In this document: one piece after another, positions 37,336-46,501 of the stretch
How positions within the stretch are numbered: the stretch's first letter is position 1
Layout: each line of letters starts with the position of its first letter
NCBI RefSeq assembly: GCF_002008225.1
Contig: NZ_MRDH01000021.1
Coordinates: forward strand, 93,647 to 157,646
Source of the DNA: Agrobacterium salinitolerans
Lineage (GTDB): Bacteria; Pseudomonadota; Alphaproteobacteria; Rhizobiales; Rhizobiaceae
Reading direction: 5' to 3'
Length of the DNA stretch: 64,000 bases
The notes under the pieces: generated by a model
What the model was told of the DNA's origin: nothing
The model's input: only the letters and a program-made list of their open reading frames with translations
Database searches by the model: none
Position numbers and translations under genes: made by a program

Positions 37336-38225
37336 TGACAACGGAAAAAACTGCCGTCATCAGCGTCGGCCGGATCTATTGCGACCTCATTTTCACCGGG
37401 CTTGACGAATTGCCGGTGCTCGGCCGGGAACTGTTTGCCCGCGACATGGAAATTGCCGCCGGCGGCGGAGCTTTCATTGCCGCCGCGCATTTCGCCCATA
37501 TCGGCCGACCCGTTGCGCTGCTGGCAAGGCTCGGCACCGACACGTTTTCGCGAGATATCCGTGAGAAAATGGCGCGAAGCGGCGTCGACATGCAGTTTTT
37601 GGAACATTCAGCAGATGCCGGACCGCAAGTCACGGTGGCGACAGTGGTTGGTCAGGACCGGGCTTTTTTGACGCGTCGCGCCGGTGCCGCCCGGCCTTCG
37701 ACGCTGGATGCCGCCTTTGCGTGGGAAACCGCCCGGCATCTGCACATCGCCGAATTCGCCACTCTGCATGAGATGCCCGATCTGGTCTCCCGCGCCAAGG
37801 CAAGCGGATTGACCGTTTCGCTCGACCCAAGCTGGGATGCTTCGCTGATCTATGACAAGGGCCTGCTCCAGGCCTGTGCCGGCGTCGACGTTTTTTTGCC
37901 GAATCTCGAAGAGGCCGAAGCAATCACTGGTCATTCTGACCCGGAAATCGCGATCCGCGCTTTATCAGAGGCGTTTCCCGTCGTGGCTTTGAAAGGTGGC
38001 GCGCAGGGGGCGTGGGTTTCCTCTCAGAGGGGGCTGCGGCATGTAGCGGCCCAGAAAGTCCCGGTTATCGATACGACCGGCGCAGGCGACGCCTTTAATG
38101 CCGGTTTTCTCGATGCGTGGCTTGAGGGACAGGACGAACAGCGATGCCTCAAAGCCGGGGTCGCTGCGGGCAGCCTTGCCGTGCAGGCGGCAGGCGGCGC
38201 ACCAAGGGAGACGGCGGCCGCTTGA
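37332..38225 (+). CDS. PfkB family carbohydrate kinase
   Basis: A 297-residue ribokinase-type kinase. The start VISVGRIYCDLIFTGL and the AAGGGAFIAAAHFA loop bind sugar. The C-terminal DTTGAGDAFNAGF is the PfkB signature 2, with the catalytic Asp. The ATGATGA start overlaps the ATPase stop. It is the last gene of the importer operon and should phosphorylate the sugar part of the imported or cleaved compound. It converges on betC with 15 bp between them. Confidence 0.9.
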   Translation: MMTTEKTAVISVGRIYCDLIFTGLDELPVLGRELFARDMEIAAGGGAFIAAAHFAHIGRPVALLARLGTDTFSRDIREKMARSGVDMQFLEHSADAGPQVTVATVVGQDRAFLTRRAGAARPSTLDAAFAWETARHLHIAEFATLHEMPDLVSRAKASGLTVSLDPSWDASLIYDKGLLQACAGVDVFLPNLEEAEAITGHSDPEIAIRALSEAFPVVALKGGAQGAWVSSQRGLRHVAAQKVPVIDTTGAGDAFNAGFLDAWLEGQDEQRCLKAGVAAGSLAVQAAGGAPRETAAA

Positions 38226-38240
38226 GGCATCCCGCCTGTT

Positions 38241-39755
38241 TCACTCTCCCCGCGGAAAACGCTGGTTTTCCTCCAGCACGTTGAGGTCCATGTGGTTGCG
38301 CATGTAGCGTTCCGAGGCTTTCTGCAGGGGCTGGTAATCCCATGGATAATAAGCCCCGTTGCGCAACGCCTTATAGACCACCCAGCGCCGCGCCTGACTT
38401 TCGCGAACGGCAGCGTCGAAGACCGGCAATTGCCAGCGCCGACCAATCTCGGCGGAAAGCGATGAAAGCACATCGCGCAAAGCCGGATCGCCGGCAAGGT
38501 TCGTGCGCTCTTCCGGATCAGCCTCAAGATCATAAAGCAGCGGCGGATCCGCTTCGCAAACCGACAGCTTGTAGCGCCCATCGCGAAGGGCAACGAGCGG
38601 TGCTATCGAGCCTTCGGCGGCATATTCCATCGGCACCGGGCCACGCCCGCCGGTTCCCTTGGCAAGCGCCGCCAGATCCTCGCCATCCGTCCAGCGTTTG
38701 AGCGAAGTGATATCGAGACCCGCCAGTCCGCACAGCGTCGGCGTGACATCGAGTGTCGAGACCGGCGTGTCGATCAAAGCCGGCTGCCAGCCGGGTGCGG
38801 CCACCATCAGCGGTACACGAGCGGAGCCTTCGAAGAAACACATCTTGAACCACAGGCCACGCTCGCCCAGCATATCGCCATGGTCCGACAGGAAGAGAAT
38901 GATGGTGTCTTCCTCCATCCGTGTCGCTTTCAACACGTCGAGGATTTCGCCGATCTTTTCGTCGATATAGGAGATATTGGCGAAATAACCGCGCCGTGCC
39001 CGGCGTATCTTCTCGCCTGTGATCTCGAATGCCCCATGATCGCAGGCCTCCAGCAGCCGCTTCGAATGCGGGTCCTGCTCCTCGAAGGCAATCGCCTGCG
39101 ACTGCGGATCGAGCGCCGGGCAGGCCTCGTATAGATCCCAGAACTTGCGCCGCGCCACATAGGGATCGTGCGGGTGGGTGAAGCTGACAGTCAGGCACCA
39201 CGGCCGCTCATCGAGGCGGCGCGACAGGTCGTAAAGCTTGCGGGTGGCGTGATAGGCCACCTCGTCATCATACTCCATCTGGTTGGTAATTTCCGCGACA
39301 CCAGCGCCGGTCACCGAACCGAGATTGTGATACCACCAGTCGATCCGCTCGCCCGGCTTGGTATAATCAGGCGTCCAGCCGAAATCAGCCGGATAGATAT
39401 CCGTCGTCAGGCGCTCCTCGAAGCCATGCAGCTGGTCCGGGCCGACGAAATGCATCTTTCCCGAAAGACCGGTGTAGTAACCCGCCGCCCGCAGGTGATG
39501 CGCATAGGTCGGAATATCGGAAGCGAATTCGGCGGCATTGTCATAGACCCGTGTCCGGCTTGGCAACTGCCCGGACATGAAGGAGGCGCGCGCCGGCGCG
39601 CAGAGCGGACTTGCCGTATAGGTATTGGCGAAGCGCACAGAGCGCTTCGCCAATGTTTTGAGATGTGGTGCGTGGAGAAAATCGGCCGGGCCATCGGGAA
39701 AAAACGTCCCGTTGAATTGGTCGGCCATCAGGATCAGAATATTGGGACGCGGCAT
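38241..39755 (-). CDS. betC: Choline-sulfatase
   Basis: A 504-residue type-I sulfatase. The formylglycine motif is CAPARASFMSG near residue 53 and metal ligands include ILILMADQFNG and LFLSDHGDMLGERG. The choline-sulfatase-specific C-terminus PWDYQPLQKASERYMRNHMDLN is present. No signal peptide is seen, so it acts in the cytoplasm, releasing choline and sulfate. I preferred the ATG at 39753-39755 to an upstream in-frame GTG. It follows choX by 15 bp, and a LysR gene diverges from choX, which supports choline-sulfate use as osmoprotectant, carbon or sulfur source. Confidence 0.92.
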   Translation of the reverse strand: MPRPNILILMADQFNGTFFPDGPADFLHAPHLKTLAKRSVRFANTYTASPLCAPARASFMSGQLPSRTRVYDNAAEFASDIPTYAHHLRAAGYYTGLSGKMHFVGPDQLHGFEERLTTDIYPADFGWTPDYTKPGERIDWWYHNLGSVTGAGVAEITNQMEYDDEVAYHATRKLYDLSRRLDERPWCLTVSFTHPHDPYVARRKFWDLYEACPALDPQSQAIAFEEQDPHSKRLLEACDHGAFEITGEKIRRARRGYFANISYIDEKIGEILDVLKATRMEEDTIILFLSDHGDMLGERGLWFKMCFFEGSARVPLMVAAPGWQPALIDTPVSTLDVTPTLCGLAGLDITSLKRWTDGEDLAALAKGTGGRGPVPMEYAAEGSIAPLVALRDGRYKLSVCEADPPLLYDLEADPEERTNLAGDPALRDVLSSLSAEIGRRWQLPVFDAAVRESQARRWVVYKALRNGAYYPWDYQPLQKASERYMRNHMDLNVLEENQRFPRGE

Positions 39756-39770
39756 TTCCACTTTCCGATT

Positions 39771-40724
39771 TTAGAGGCCAAGCTTGCCTTTGACGGCGTC
39801 CGCACCCGGCTTGCCATCCAGCGTGGTGACACCCTGCAGCCAGCCATCCAGCGATTTGGGATTGGCCTTCAGCCAGGCCGTCGCCGCGGCCTTGGAATCT
39901 TCGCCGCCGAGGATGGAACCCATCAGGCTGTTTTCCATGCCAATATCGAATTTGAGGTTCTTGAACAGCGTCGCCGCATTCGGGCATTGCTGCGGCCAGC
40001 CGGTGCGGGCGAGCGTGTAGACTTCCGCGCCGCCGAAATTCGGGCCGAAATAGGCGTCCCCGCCGGAGAGATAGGCGATATCGATCTTCTCATTCATCGG
40101 ATGCGGCGCCCAGGCAAGGAAGACCACGGCCTTCTTGTCCCTGCCTGCCCGTTCCACCTGCGCCAGCATGGCTTGCTCGCCGGATTCGACGAGTTGCCAG
40201 CCTTTCAGGCCGAAATCATTGGCGTCGATGATCTTCTGGATATTCTGGTTGGCCGGCGCGCCCGGCTCGATGCCGTAAATCTTGCTTTCGAACTCATCGG
40301 AGTGTTTGGCGAGATCGGCGAAATCCTTCACGCCCTTTTCCGCCATATAGGCCGGCACCGCCAGCGTGAACTTGGCGCCTTCGAGGTTCTTCGTCATCAC
40401 CTCGGCCGCCTTGGCGGCATCAAGATCATCTACGAAGGATTTCTGCGCCGGCATCCAGTTGCCGAGAAAAACGTCGATTTCACCGTTCTTCATCGCCTGA
40501 TAGCCGATCGGCACTGACAGCGTCTTGACGTCGGCTTCATAACCCAAGGCATCCAGCAGCACGGACGCGACACCATTGGTGGCGGTGATGTCGGTCCAGC
40601 CGGGATCGCTGAGGCGGATGGTCTTGCAGGCCGCGTCATCGGCCGCCTGAAGCGGGGTGGAGAAGGCTGCCACCGACAGAATGAGACCGGCGGCGATGCG
40701 ATGCAGATGAGAAATGGTTTTCAT
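39771..40724 (-). CDS. choX: Choline ABC transporter substrate-binding protein
   Basis: A 315-residue periplasmic protein. The signal peptide ISHLHRIAAGLILSVAAFSTPLQA ends before DDAACKTIRLSDPGWTDI. LGNWMPAQ and the aromatic-box segments VFLAWAPHPMN and GGAEVYTLARTGW match ChoX/ProX-type choline and betaine receptors. GGGGAG lies seven bases before the ATG at 40722-40724. No ChoWV permease or ATPase is adjacent here, so the receptor must use transporter parts encoded elsewhere, or serve choline-sulfate uptake. Confidence 0.9.
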   Translation of the reverse strand: MKTISHLHRIAAGLILSVAAFSTPLQAADDAACKTIRLSDPGWTDITATNGVASVLLDALGYEADVKTLSVPIGYQAMKNGEIDVFLGNWMPAQKSFVDDLDAAKAAEVMTKNLEGAKFTLAVPAYMAEKGVKDFADLAKHSDEFESKIYGIEPGAPANQNIQKIIDANDFGLKGWQLVESGEQAMLAQVERAGRDKKAVVFLAWAPHPMNEKIDIAYLSGGDAYFGPNFGGAEVYTLARTGWPQQCPNAATLFKNLKFDIGMENSLMGSILGGEDSKAAATAWLKANPKSLDGWLQGVTTLDGKPGADAVKGKLGL

Positions 40725-40818
40725 TGCGGCTCCCCTTTTATCAATCCAGTTTATTGAACACCACGTTGCTTTTGCCTGTGAAGCGGGTATTTTTCGATAG
40801 TTGATATAAGGAATTTTA

Positions 40819-41715
40819 ATGTCAGACCGGCCGCTCGATCTGGGATGGATGCGCATTTTCACCGAGGTCGCCCGCCGCGGCAGCCTGACGGCGGCGGCGG
40901 CATCCCTGCGGCTGACGCAGCCAGCCGTCAGCTATCAGATCCGCAGGCTGGAGGAGGAACTGGGCGTAGCGCTCGTACAGCGCAGACATCGCGGCATCGA
41001 ACTAACGGCCGAGGGACAAAAACTATTCGAGATTGTTTCACGCAATGTCGACGCCATCGACCTTCTCGCACAACAGCTTCGCCGGACGGAGGAACGGCAG
41101 ACCATCCGCCTGCACACGGACTATGCCTTTTCTTCCTTATGGCTCATCCCGCGCATGCATGGCTTTCGAACGCTCAATCCGGATATCAATATCCAGATCG
41201 TCGCCACGCAGGATCCGCTGGGCCAGGGCAAGCACGATAGCGATGTGATGATCATTTTCGGCACGCGGCAGGAGGCCGGCGACGGCGCGGTGCTGCTGCT
41301 TTCGGAAAAGGTCACGCCGGTCTGCTCGCCCGCCCTGCTGGCCGAGACACCGGCACCCGCAACCGTTGCGGATTTTTCGCGGCGGAAGCTCATTCACCTC
41401 GAAAACACCTCGCAAGCGCACTGGTTCGACTGGCCTTCCTACTTCAAGCATTTCGGCGTGCAGAGACCGGCCGACCACGATGGCGGCGACATCAGCTTCA
41501 ACAATTACACCATGGTGGTGCAGGCAACCATTGGCGAGCAGGGTTTCGCGCTCGGCTGGGCCGGACTGGTCGATCCGTTGCTTCAGGCCGGCGTGCTGGT
41601 GACGGCAGGCCCAAGCCTCGATGCACCGGGGCGCGGCTACTGGCTGATGCGACCGAAAAGCAGCGACACCGCGGTGAGAAAACTCACCGGCTGGCTGATC
41701 GACGAGCGGCGGTAA
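40819..41715 (+). CDS. LysR family regulator of choline-sulfate utilisation
   Basis: A 298-residue LysR regulator. The winged HTH is WMRIFTEVARRGSLTAAAASLRLTQPAVSYQIRRLEEELG. The effector domain includes FSSLWLIPRMHGFRTLNPDINIQIVAT, the GcvA-like branch. It diverges from choX across 94 bp, so both promoters and its operator must share that space. The context points to induction of choX-betC by choline or choline-O-sulfate. Confidence 0.88.
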   Translation: MSDRPLDLGWMRIFTEVARRGSLTAAAASLRLTQPAVSYQIRRLEEELGVALVQRRHRGIELTAEGQKLFEIVSRNVDAIDLLAQQLRRTEERQTIRLHTDYAFSSLWLIPRMHGFRTLNPDINIQIVATQDPLGQGKHDSDVMIIFGTRQEAGDGAVLLLSEKVTPVCSPALLAETPAPATVADFSRRKLIHLENTSQAHWFDWPSYFKHFGVQRPADHDGGDISFNNYTMVVQATIGEQGFALGWAGLVDPLLQAGVLVTAGPSLDAPGRGYWLMRPKSSDTAVRKLTGWLIDERR

Positions 41716-41745
41716 CGCCGCCCGCCGGCTTGTACCGTTTCCTGT

Positions 41746-43197
41746 TCAGATCGGATAATGCAGCGGTCCGTCCTGCAATGTGACCCAGCGTAGCTCTGTG
41801 AATTCCGCAATGCCCGCCGTGCCGCCGAAGCGGCCGTAGCCGGAGGCCTTAACCCCGCCGAAGGGCATCTGCGCTTCATCGTGAACGGTTGGACCGTTGA
41901 TGTGGCATATGCCGCTTTCTATACGGGCGGCAATGGACAGCGCCCGTGCCTGATCCCTACCGAAAATCGCAGCGGAGAGGCCGAACTCGGTTTCATTGGC
42001 AATGCTTACCGCCTCATCGATGCTGCCGGCCCTCATGATGGAAACGACCGGACCGAAACTTTCCTCCGAATAGAGCCGCATGGCGGGGGTGACGCCATCG
42101 ACGGCAATCGCATCGAGCATCGTGCCGTTGCCGCCGCCACCGGCGACCTGCCGTGCACCCTTGGAGACGGCGTCATCCACCAGCGCCCGAATGCGCGAGG
42201 TTGCTTCGGCGCTGACCAGCGAGCCAAGCGGTGTTTTGCCCTCGCGCGGATCGCCAGCCGTGAGGCTCGAGGCTTTTTTGGCGAAGGCCTCCACAAACGC
42301 ATCGGCGACGCTGTCGAGCACGATGATGCGTTCCGTCGACATGCAGATCTGGCCCTGGTTCATGTATGCGCCGAAAGCCGCAGCCGCGACAGCCGCGTCG
42401 ATATCGGCATCGTCAAGCACAATGAACGGCGCCTTGCCGCCAAGCTCCAGCAGCGCGGGTTTCAGGTAACGGCCGGCCGTTTCGGCAATCACCCGGCCGA
42501 CACGGGTCGAGCCGGTGAAATTCACGCGTCTGACGGCGGTGTGTGCGATCAGCGTATCGACGATCTTTGCGGCATCTTCCGGCGCGTTGGAGACGGCGTT
42601 GAGCACGCCCTTGGGCAGACCGGCGGAAGCGACCGCCTCAATGATCAGCGCATGGGTGCGTGGGCAGAGTTCCGAGGTCTTCATCACCACCGTATTGCCG
42701 CAGGCAAGCGGCGTGGCGATGGAGCGCACGCCGAGAATAACCGGCGCGTTCCAGGGCGCGATGGACAGCACAACGCCCGCCGGTTGGCGCAGCGCCATGG
42801 CCATGGTTCCCGGACGGTTGGACGGAATGATCTCGCCCTTGATCTGGGTGGTCAGGCTTGCGGCCTCCACCAGCATATCGCTTGCCAGTTTGACGTTGAA
42901 ACCGGCCCAGGCGTCGGTTGCGCCGATTTCTTCCTTCATCGCCTGGGTAATATCAGGCCCTGCGGCCAGAAGCGCCTGCGCAGCGGCCAGAAGCAGGCGA
43001 CGGCGTTCACCGGGCGGCGTTGCCGACCAGACCGGGAAAGCGGCCGCCGCGGCATCGGCCGCGCGGGTAGCGTCCTCCACCGTTGCCGCCGCAGCACTCG
43101 TCGCCACGTCGCCGGTAATGGGGTTGCTGCGTTCGAAGCGCTTGCCGCTTGTGGCCGGGCAATGGTCGCCACCGATGAAAAGATTGACAGTCTGCAT
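41746..43197 (-). CDS. NAD(P)-dependent aldehyde dehydrogenase (vanillin/salicylaldehyde type)
   Basis: A 483-residue ALDH. The cofactor and catalytic motifs are SIAPWNAPVILGVR, FTGSTRVGR, LELGGKAPFIVLDD (catalytic Glu) and MNQGQICMSTER (catalytic Cys). The sequence MNQGQICMST is typical of vanillin and salicylaldehyde dehydrogenases. AGGAGG precedes the ATG at 43195-43197. It is the last gene of the branched-chain-type ABC operon, 16 bp after the LivF-like gene. The importer therefore probably takes up a precursor of an aromatic or branched aldehyde. Confidence 0.88.
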   Translation of the reverse strand: MQTVNLFIGGDHCPATSGKRFERSNPITGDVATSAAAATVEDATRAADAAAAAFPVWSATPPGERRRLLLAAAQALLAAGPDITQAMKEEIGATDAWAGFNVKLASDMLVEAASLTTQIKGEIIPSNRPGTMAMALRQPAGVVLSIAPWNAPVILGVRSIATPLACGNTVVMKTSELCPRTHALIIEAVASAGLPKGVLNAVSNAPEDAAKIVDTLIAHTAVRRVNFTGSTRVGRVIAETAGRYLKPALLELGGKAPFIVLDDADIDAAVAAAAFGAYMNQGQICMSTERIIVLDSVADAFVEAFAKKASSLTAGDPREGKTPLGSLVSAEATSRIRALVDDAVSKGARQVAGGGGNGTMLDAIAVDGVTPAMRLYSEESFGPVVSIMRAGSIDEAVSIANETEFGLSAAIFGRDQARALSIAARIESGICHINGPTVHDEAQMPFGGVKASGYGRFGGTAGIAEFTELRWVTLQDGPLHYPI

Positions 43198-43213
43198 GAT
43201 CTTCCTCCTGAAT

Positions 43214-43936
43214 TCAGACAATGGCGGCGGTGGTGCCGCCAAGAAACGCCCGTTGCACGGCGGGATCGGCGGACAGGGCTTCAGCCGTGCCTGCCCCGAC
43301 GATCCGTCCTGCTTCCAGCAAATAACCGCGATCGGCAAGCGCGAGGCTTTCGCGCACATTCTGCTCGACGAGCAGAATGGAAAGGCCGCTTTTCTTGATC
43401 TCCGCCAAAGCGGCAAAAAGTTCCTGTGTAACGATGGGCGCAAGGCCAAGGCTCGGTTCATCCAGCAGCAGATAATCTGGTGCCGACATTAACGCGCGGC
43501 CGATGGCGACCATCTGCTGCTCGCCGCCGGACATGGTGCCGGCAAGCTGCTGCCGCCGCTCCGCAAGCCGCGGAAACAGCGAAAAAATATGCTCTCTTGT
43601 CGTCTTTTCCGCTGAACGGGCATGGCGCGGATTGGCTCCGAGACGGAGATTGTCTTCCACCGTCAACGCCGCGAAAATTCCGCGCCCCTCCGGCACCAGC
43701 GCCACACCCCGCTCCACGATCTGATGGGCGGGAACCTCGGCAAGCGACTCGCCATTGACGCGCACGTCGCCGGCGGCTGCCGCAACCATGCCGCCGACCG
43801 CCTTCAGCAGTGACGACTTGCCGGCTCCATTGGCACCGAGCAGCACCACCGTTTCGCCCTTGGCGACATTGAGCGATATGCCGTCAACCGCGAGATGTTT
43901 GCCGTAGCGGATTGTCAGTGCGTCTATTTCAAGCAT
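43214..43936 (-). CDS. Branched-chain-type ABC ATPase (LivF family)
   Basis: A 240-residue ATPase. Walker A is GANGAGKSS, signature MSGGEQQM, Walker B YLLLDEPSLGLAP. The SLGLAP ending is typical of LivF. The ATG at 43934-43936 lies inside the last codons of the LivG-like gene (8-bp overlap). A longer in-frame ATG at 44005 was rejected because it lies deep in that gene. Confidence 0.92.
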   Translation of the reverse strand: MLEIDALTIRYGKHLAVDGISLNVAKGETVVLLGANGAGKSSLLKAVGGMVAAAAGDVRVNGESLAEVPAHQIVERGVALVPEGRGIFAALTVEDNLRLGANPRHARSAEKTTREHIFSLFPRLAERRQQLAGTMSGGEQQMVAIGRALMSAPDYLLLDEPSLGLAPIVTQELFAALAEIKKSGLSILLVEQNVRESLALADRGYLLEAGRIVGAGTAEALSADPAVQRAFLGGTTAAIV

Positions 43937-44657
43937 GTGCCGCTCCCAGATAGGCGGAAATGACGTGCGGATCGTCAAGCACCCTTGCTGTCGGCCCGTC
44001 GGCAATCTTGCGACCGGCCGCCATGACCACCGAGCGCGAGCAAAGGGCGCGCACGGCGGCCATGATATGTTCCACCAGCAAGATCGTCGTACCCTCCGAT
44101 GCCAGCCGCCGGATCAGCGCTATTCCCTCCTGAAGTTCGGTGGGATTGAGGCCCGCGAGCCATTCATCCAGCAACAGAAGCTTCGGTTCACCCGCCAGCG
44201 CACGCGCCAGTTCAAGGCGTTTCTGGTCGATATAGGTGAGATCGCCAGCCGGCATCGTCTCCCGCCCGGCAAGACCAATCCTTTCAAGGCAGGCGCGCGC
44301 AACCTTCTCCGCCTCGGAACGCGAAAGCCGTTGCGGGCCGAACATGGCCGATACGGCAACGTTTTCGAGCAGGGAAAGCGACGGCAAAAGCCGCACGAGC
44401 TGGAAGGTGCGCGCCACGCCGGCGCGCGCAATCACATCCGGCCGTCTGCCCGCAATCTCCTGCCCTTTGAGCCGGATCGACCCTTCGGTCGGCTTCAACG
44501 CCCCGGAGATGAGATTCATCAGCGTCGTCTTGCCGGAACCGTTCGGCCCGAGCAGCCCGACGACTTCGCCGGCCTCGATGGTAAGACCAAGGCCATCCAC
44601 CGCCTTCAGCCCGCCGAAGGTCTTGCGGATATCGGTGATTTCGAGAACGGCGCTCAT
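43929..44657 (-). CDS. Branched-chain-type ABC ATPase (LivG family)
   Basis: A 242-residue ATPase. Walker A is GPNGSGKTT and Walker B LLLLDEWLAGLNPTE. The ABC signature region reads DLTYIDQKRLELARAL instead of LSGGQ, as is common in LivG. It ends DDPHVISAYLGAAHA, the usual LivG tail. The 4-bp overlap with the LivM-like gene shows coupling. Confidence 0.92.
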   Translation of the reverse strand: MSAVLEITDIRKTFGGLKAVDGLGLTIEAGEVVGLLGPNGSGKTTLMNLISGALKPTEGSIRLKGQEIAGRRPDVIARAGVARTFQLVRLLPSLSLLENVAVSAMFGPQRLSRSEAEKVARACLERIGLAGRETMPAGDLTYIDQKRLELARALAGEPKLLLLDEWLAGLNPTELQEGIALIRRLASEGTTILLVEHIMAAVRALCSRSVVMAAGRKIADGPTARVLDDPHVISAYLGAAHA

Positions 44658-45562
44658 GCCGCTTTCTCCTTTTTGCGCAACTTCTCGAGCGCCGCGAGCA
44701 CGCCATCCGGCAGCACGAACACGATGAGGATGAAGAGAGCGCCGAGAATGATGGAAAAATGATTGGGGAAGTTGGCACCCAGCCACTCGAACAGCAGGAA
44801 AAGCGGCACCGCACCGAGGATCGATCCCCAGCGTCGTGTGGCACCACCAAGCAGTGCCATGATGACGGTGAGGAACGAGACCTGCGGATTGAAGACGATG
44901 GCCGGCTCGATATAGACCCAGCGCGGGGCCTGAATGGCACCGACAAGCGTGATGATCGTGGCCGACAGCACGAAAAGCGTCAGCTTGGTGCGTGCGAGAT
45001 TAATGCCGGCATGGGCGGCCACAACCTCGTCGTCGCCGATTGCCTTCAGCGCCAGTCCGAGCTTGCTGCGGTCGATGAGCGTCGACAGCAGGAGGGTAAT
45101 GACAGCCAACGCCAGCAATTGCCAGAGCACATGCTGCGGCTCCAGCGGCAGGAAGATATAGCGGCCGAGCGTGCCGGTCACATTCACCTCGTACCAGGTG
45201 ATGAGCTGGCGGATGAGTTCGGCAAGACCGAAGGAAAAGATCACGAAATAAATGCCGGCGACGCGCAGTGTGGACAGCCCGACGACGAGCGCCAGCGACG
45301 CGCCGACAAGGGCCGCGCTCAGGAGGACGAGCGGCCATGGTAAAACTTCGCTCAGCACCGCAACCGTATAGGCCCCGACACCGAAGAAAGCGACGGTGGC
45401 GAGCGAAATATACCGCGTCGGACCGGAGAACATCGCCCAGGCGGAGGCAAGCGTCGCATAACCGAGAAGGCCGATGATAACACCGACGCCATAGGCATCG
45501 AAAAAGAAGGGGGAAAGCGCCAGCAGCGCGGTTGCGGCAAGGCCGATGAGAAGCGGGATCAT
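44654..45562 (-). CDS. Branched-chain-type ABC permease (LivM family)
   Basis: A 302-residue inner-membrane protein with eight or more hydrophobic segments. LVVGLSTLRVAGIYFVIFSFGLAELIRQL and AIGDDEVVAAHAGINLARTKLTLFVLSA are LivM landmarks. It overlaps both the LivH-like and LivG-like genes by 4 bp. It forms the channel with the LivH-like protein. Confidence 0.92.
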   Translation of the reverse strand: MIPLLIGLAATALLALSPFFFDAYGVGVIIGLLGYATLASAWAMFSGPTRYISLATVAFFGVGAYTVAVLSEVLPWPLVLLSAALVGASLALVVGLSTLRVAGIYFVIFSFGLAELIRQLITWYEVNVTGTLGRYIFLPLEPQHVLWQLLALAVITLLLSTLIDRSKLGLALKAIGDDEVVAAHAGINLARTKLTLFVLSATIITLVGAIQAPRWVYIEPAIVFNPQVSFLTVIMALLGGATRRWGSILGAVPLFLLFEWLGANFPNHFSIILGALFILIVFVLPDGVLAALEKLRKKEKAA

Positions 45563-46455
45563 TTGCCCCTCCTTGCGAAAATGCCTTCCGGACGCCAGAG
45601 CAGCACCACAAGGAAAAGCAGATAGGTGGCGGCAAGCGTGAGGCCGGGATCGACATAAACAAGCACGAAGGTCTCCACGAGGCCGAGCATCAGGCCGGCA
45701 ACCAGCGCGCCGAGCAGATTGCCAACACCGCCCATGATGACGACGACAAGCGCCTTCATGGTGAAGACAACACCATAGGAGGCGGAGAAAGTCTGATACA
45801 TAGAGATCATCATCCCGCCTGCCACGGCGAGTGCGCCGCCAAGCGCAAAACCGATCGAGGCCACGCGGTTCACATCGATGCCGACCAGCGGAGCCGACCT
45901 CGGCGCCAGCGCAACCGCCCGCAGGTTGAGGCCCCAGCGGCTGTGGGTGAGCGCCAGATAAAGCCCGCCACCGATTGCGACCGACAGGCCGAAGGACAAG
46001 AGCCGGTTCAGCGCCACTGTCGTGCCGAAGACGTCGACGCCATCGGAGAGGTAGGAATAGGAATGGTAGTTGCCGCCGAACGCCACGAGCATGATGCCCT
46101 GGATAACGAAGAGCAGCCCGAAGGTCGCCAGAATGGAATCGACTTCCAGACGGCCGGACGCGCCCGAACGGCGCACCAGCGGCCGCATCATGACCCGGTA
46201 GATGACGAAAGACAGGGCGTAACCGAGCGGAACGATGATGAAAAGCGACCAGAGCGGCGACAGGCCATAGGCGGAAAACAGCACGAAGGTGATGAAAGCA
46301 GCCGCAATCAGCACTTCGCCATAGGCAAGGTTCATGATGCGGGCGATGCCGTATTGCAGCGAAAGTCCAAGCGCGATCAGCGCATAGGTCCCTCCCAGCA
46401 TCAAACCGAAGATGAGGGTGGATAAAAACAAGGGAATGTCTCCAGTATGGAACAT
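45559..46455 (-). CDS. Branched-chain-type ABC permease (LivH family)
   Basis: A 298-residue inner-membrane permease. LIFGLMLGGTYALIALGLSLQYGIARIMNLAYGE is the LivH opening, and ALVVVIMGGVGNLLGALVAGLMLGLVE the conserved C-terminal pair of spans. The ATG at 46453-46455 fits the family N-terminus; an in-frame extension to 46830 runs opposite the binding-protein gene and was rejected. Confidence 0.92.
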   Translation of the reverse strand: MFHTGDIPLFLSTLIFGLMLGGTYALIALGLSLQYGIARIMNLAYGEVLIAAAFITFVLFSAYGLSPLWSLFIIVPLGYALSFVIYRVMMRPLVRRSGASGRLEVDSILATFGLLFVIQGIMLVAFGGNYHSYSYLSDGVDVFGTTVALNRLLSFGLSVAIGGGLYLALTHSRWGLNLRAVALAPRSAPLVGIDVNRVASIGFALGGALAVAGGMMISMYQTFSASYGVVFTMKALVVVIMGGVGNLLGALVAGLMLGLVETFVLVYVDPGLTLAATYLLFLVVLLWRPEGIFARRGK

Positions 46456-46501
46456 GGCCGAAGCCTTCCGGCCGGGGTTTACGGCCCCGGCCGGCAAAGG
46501 C

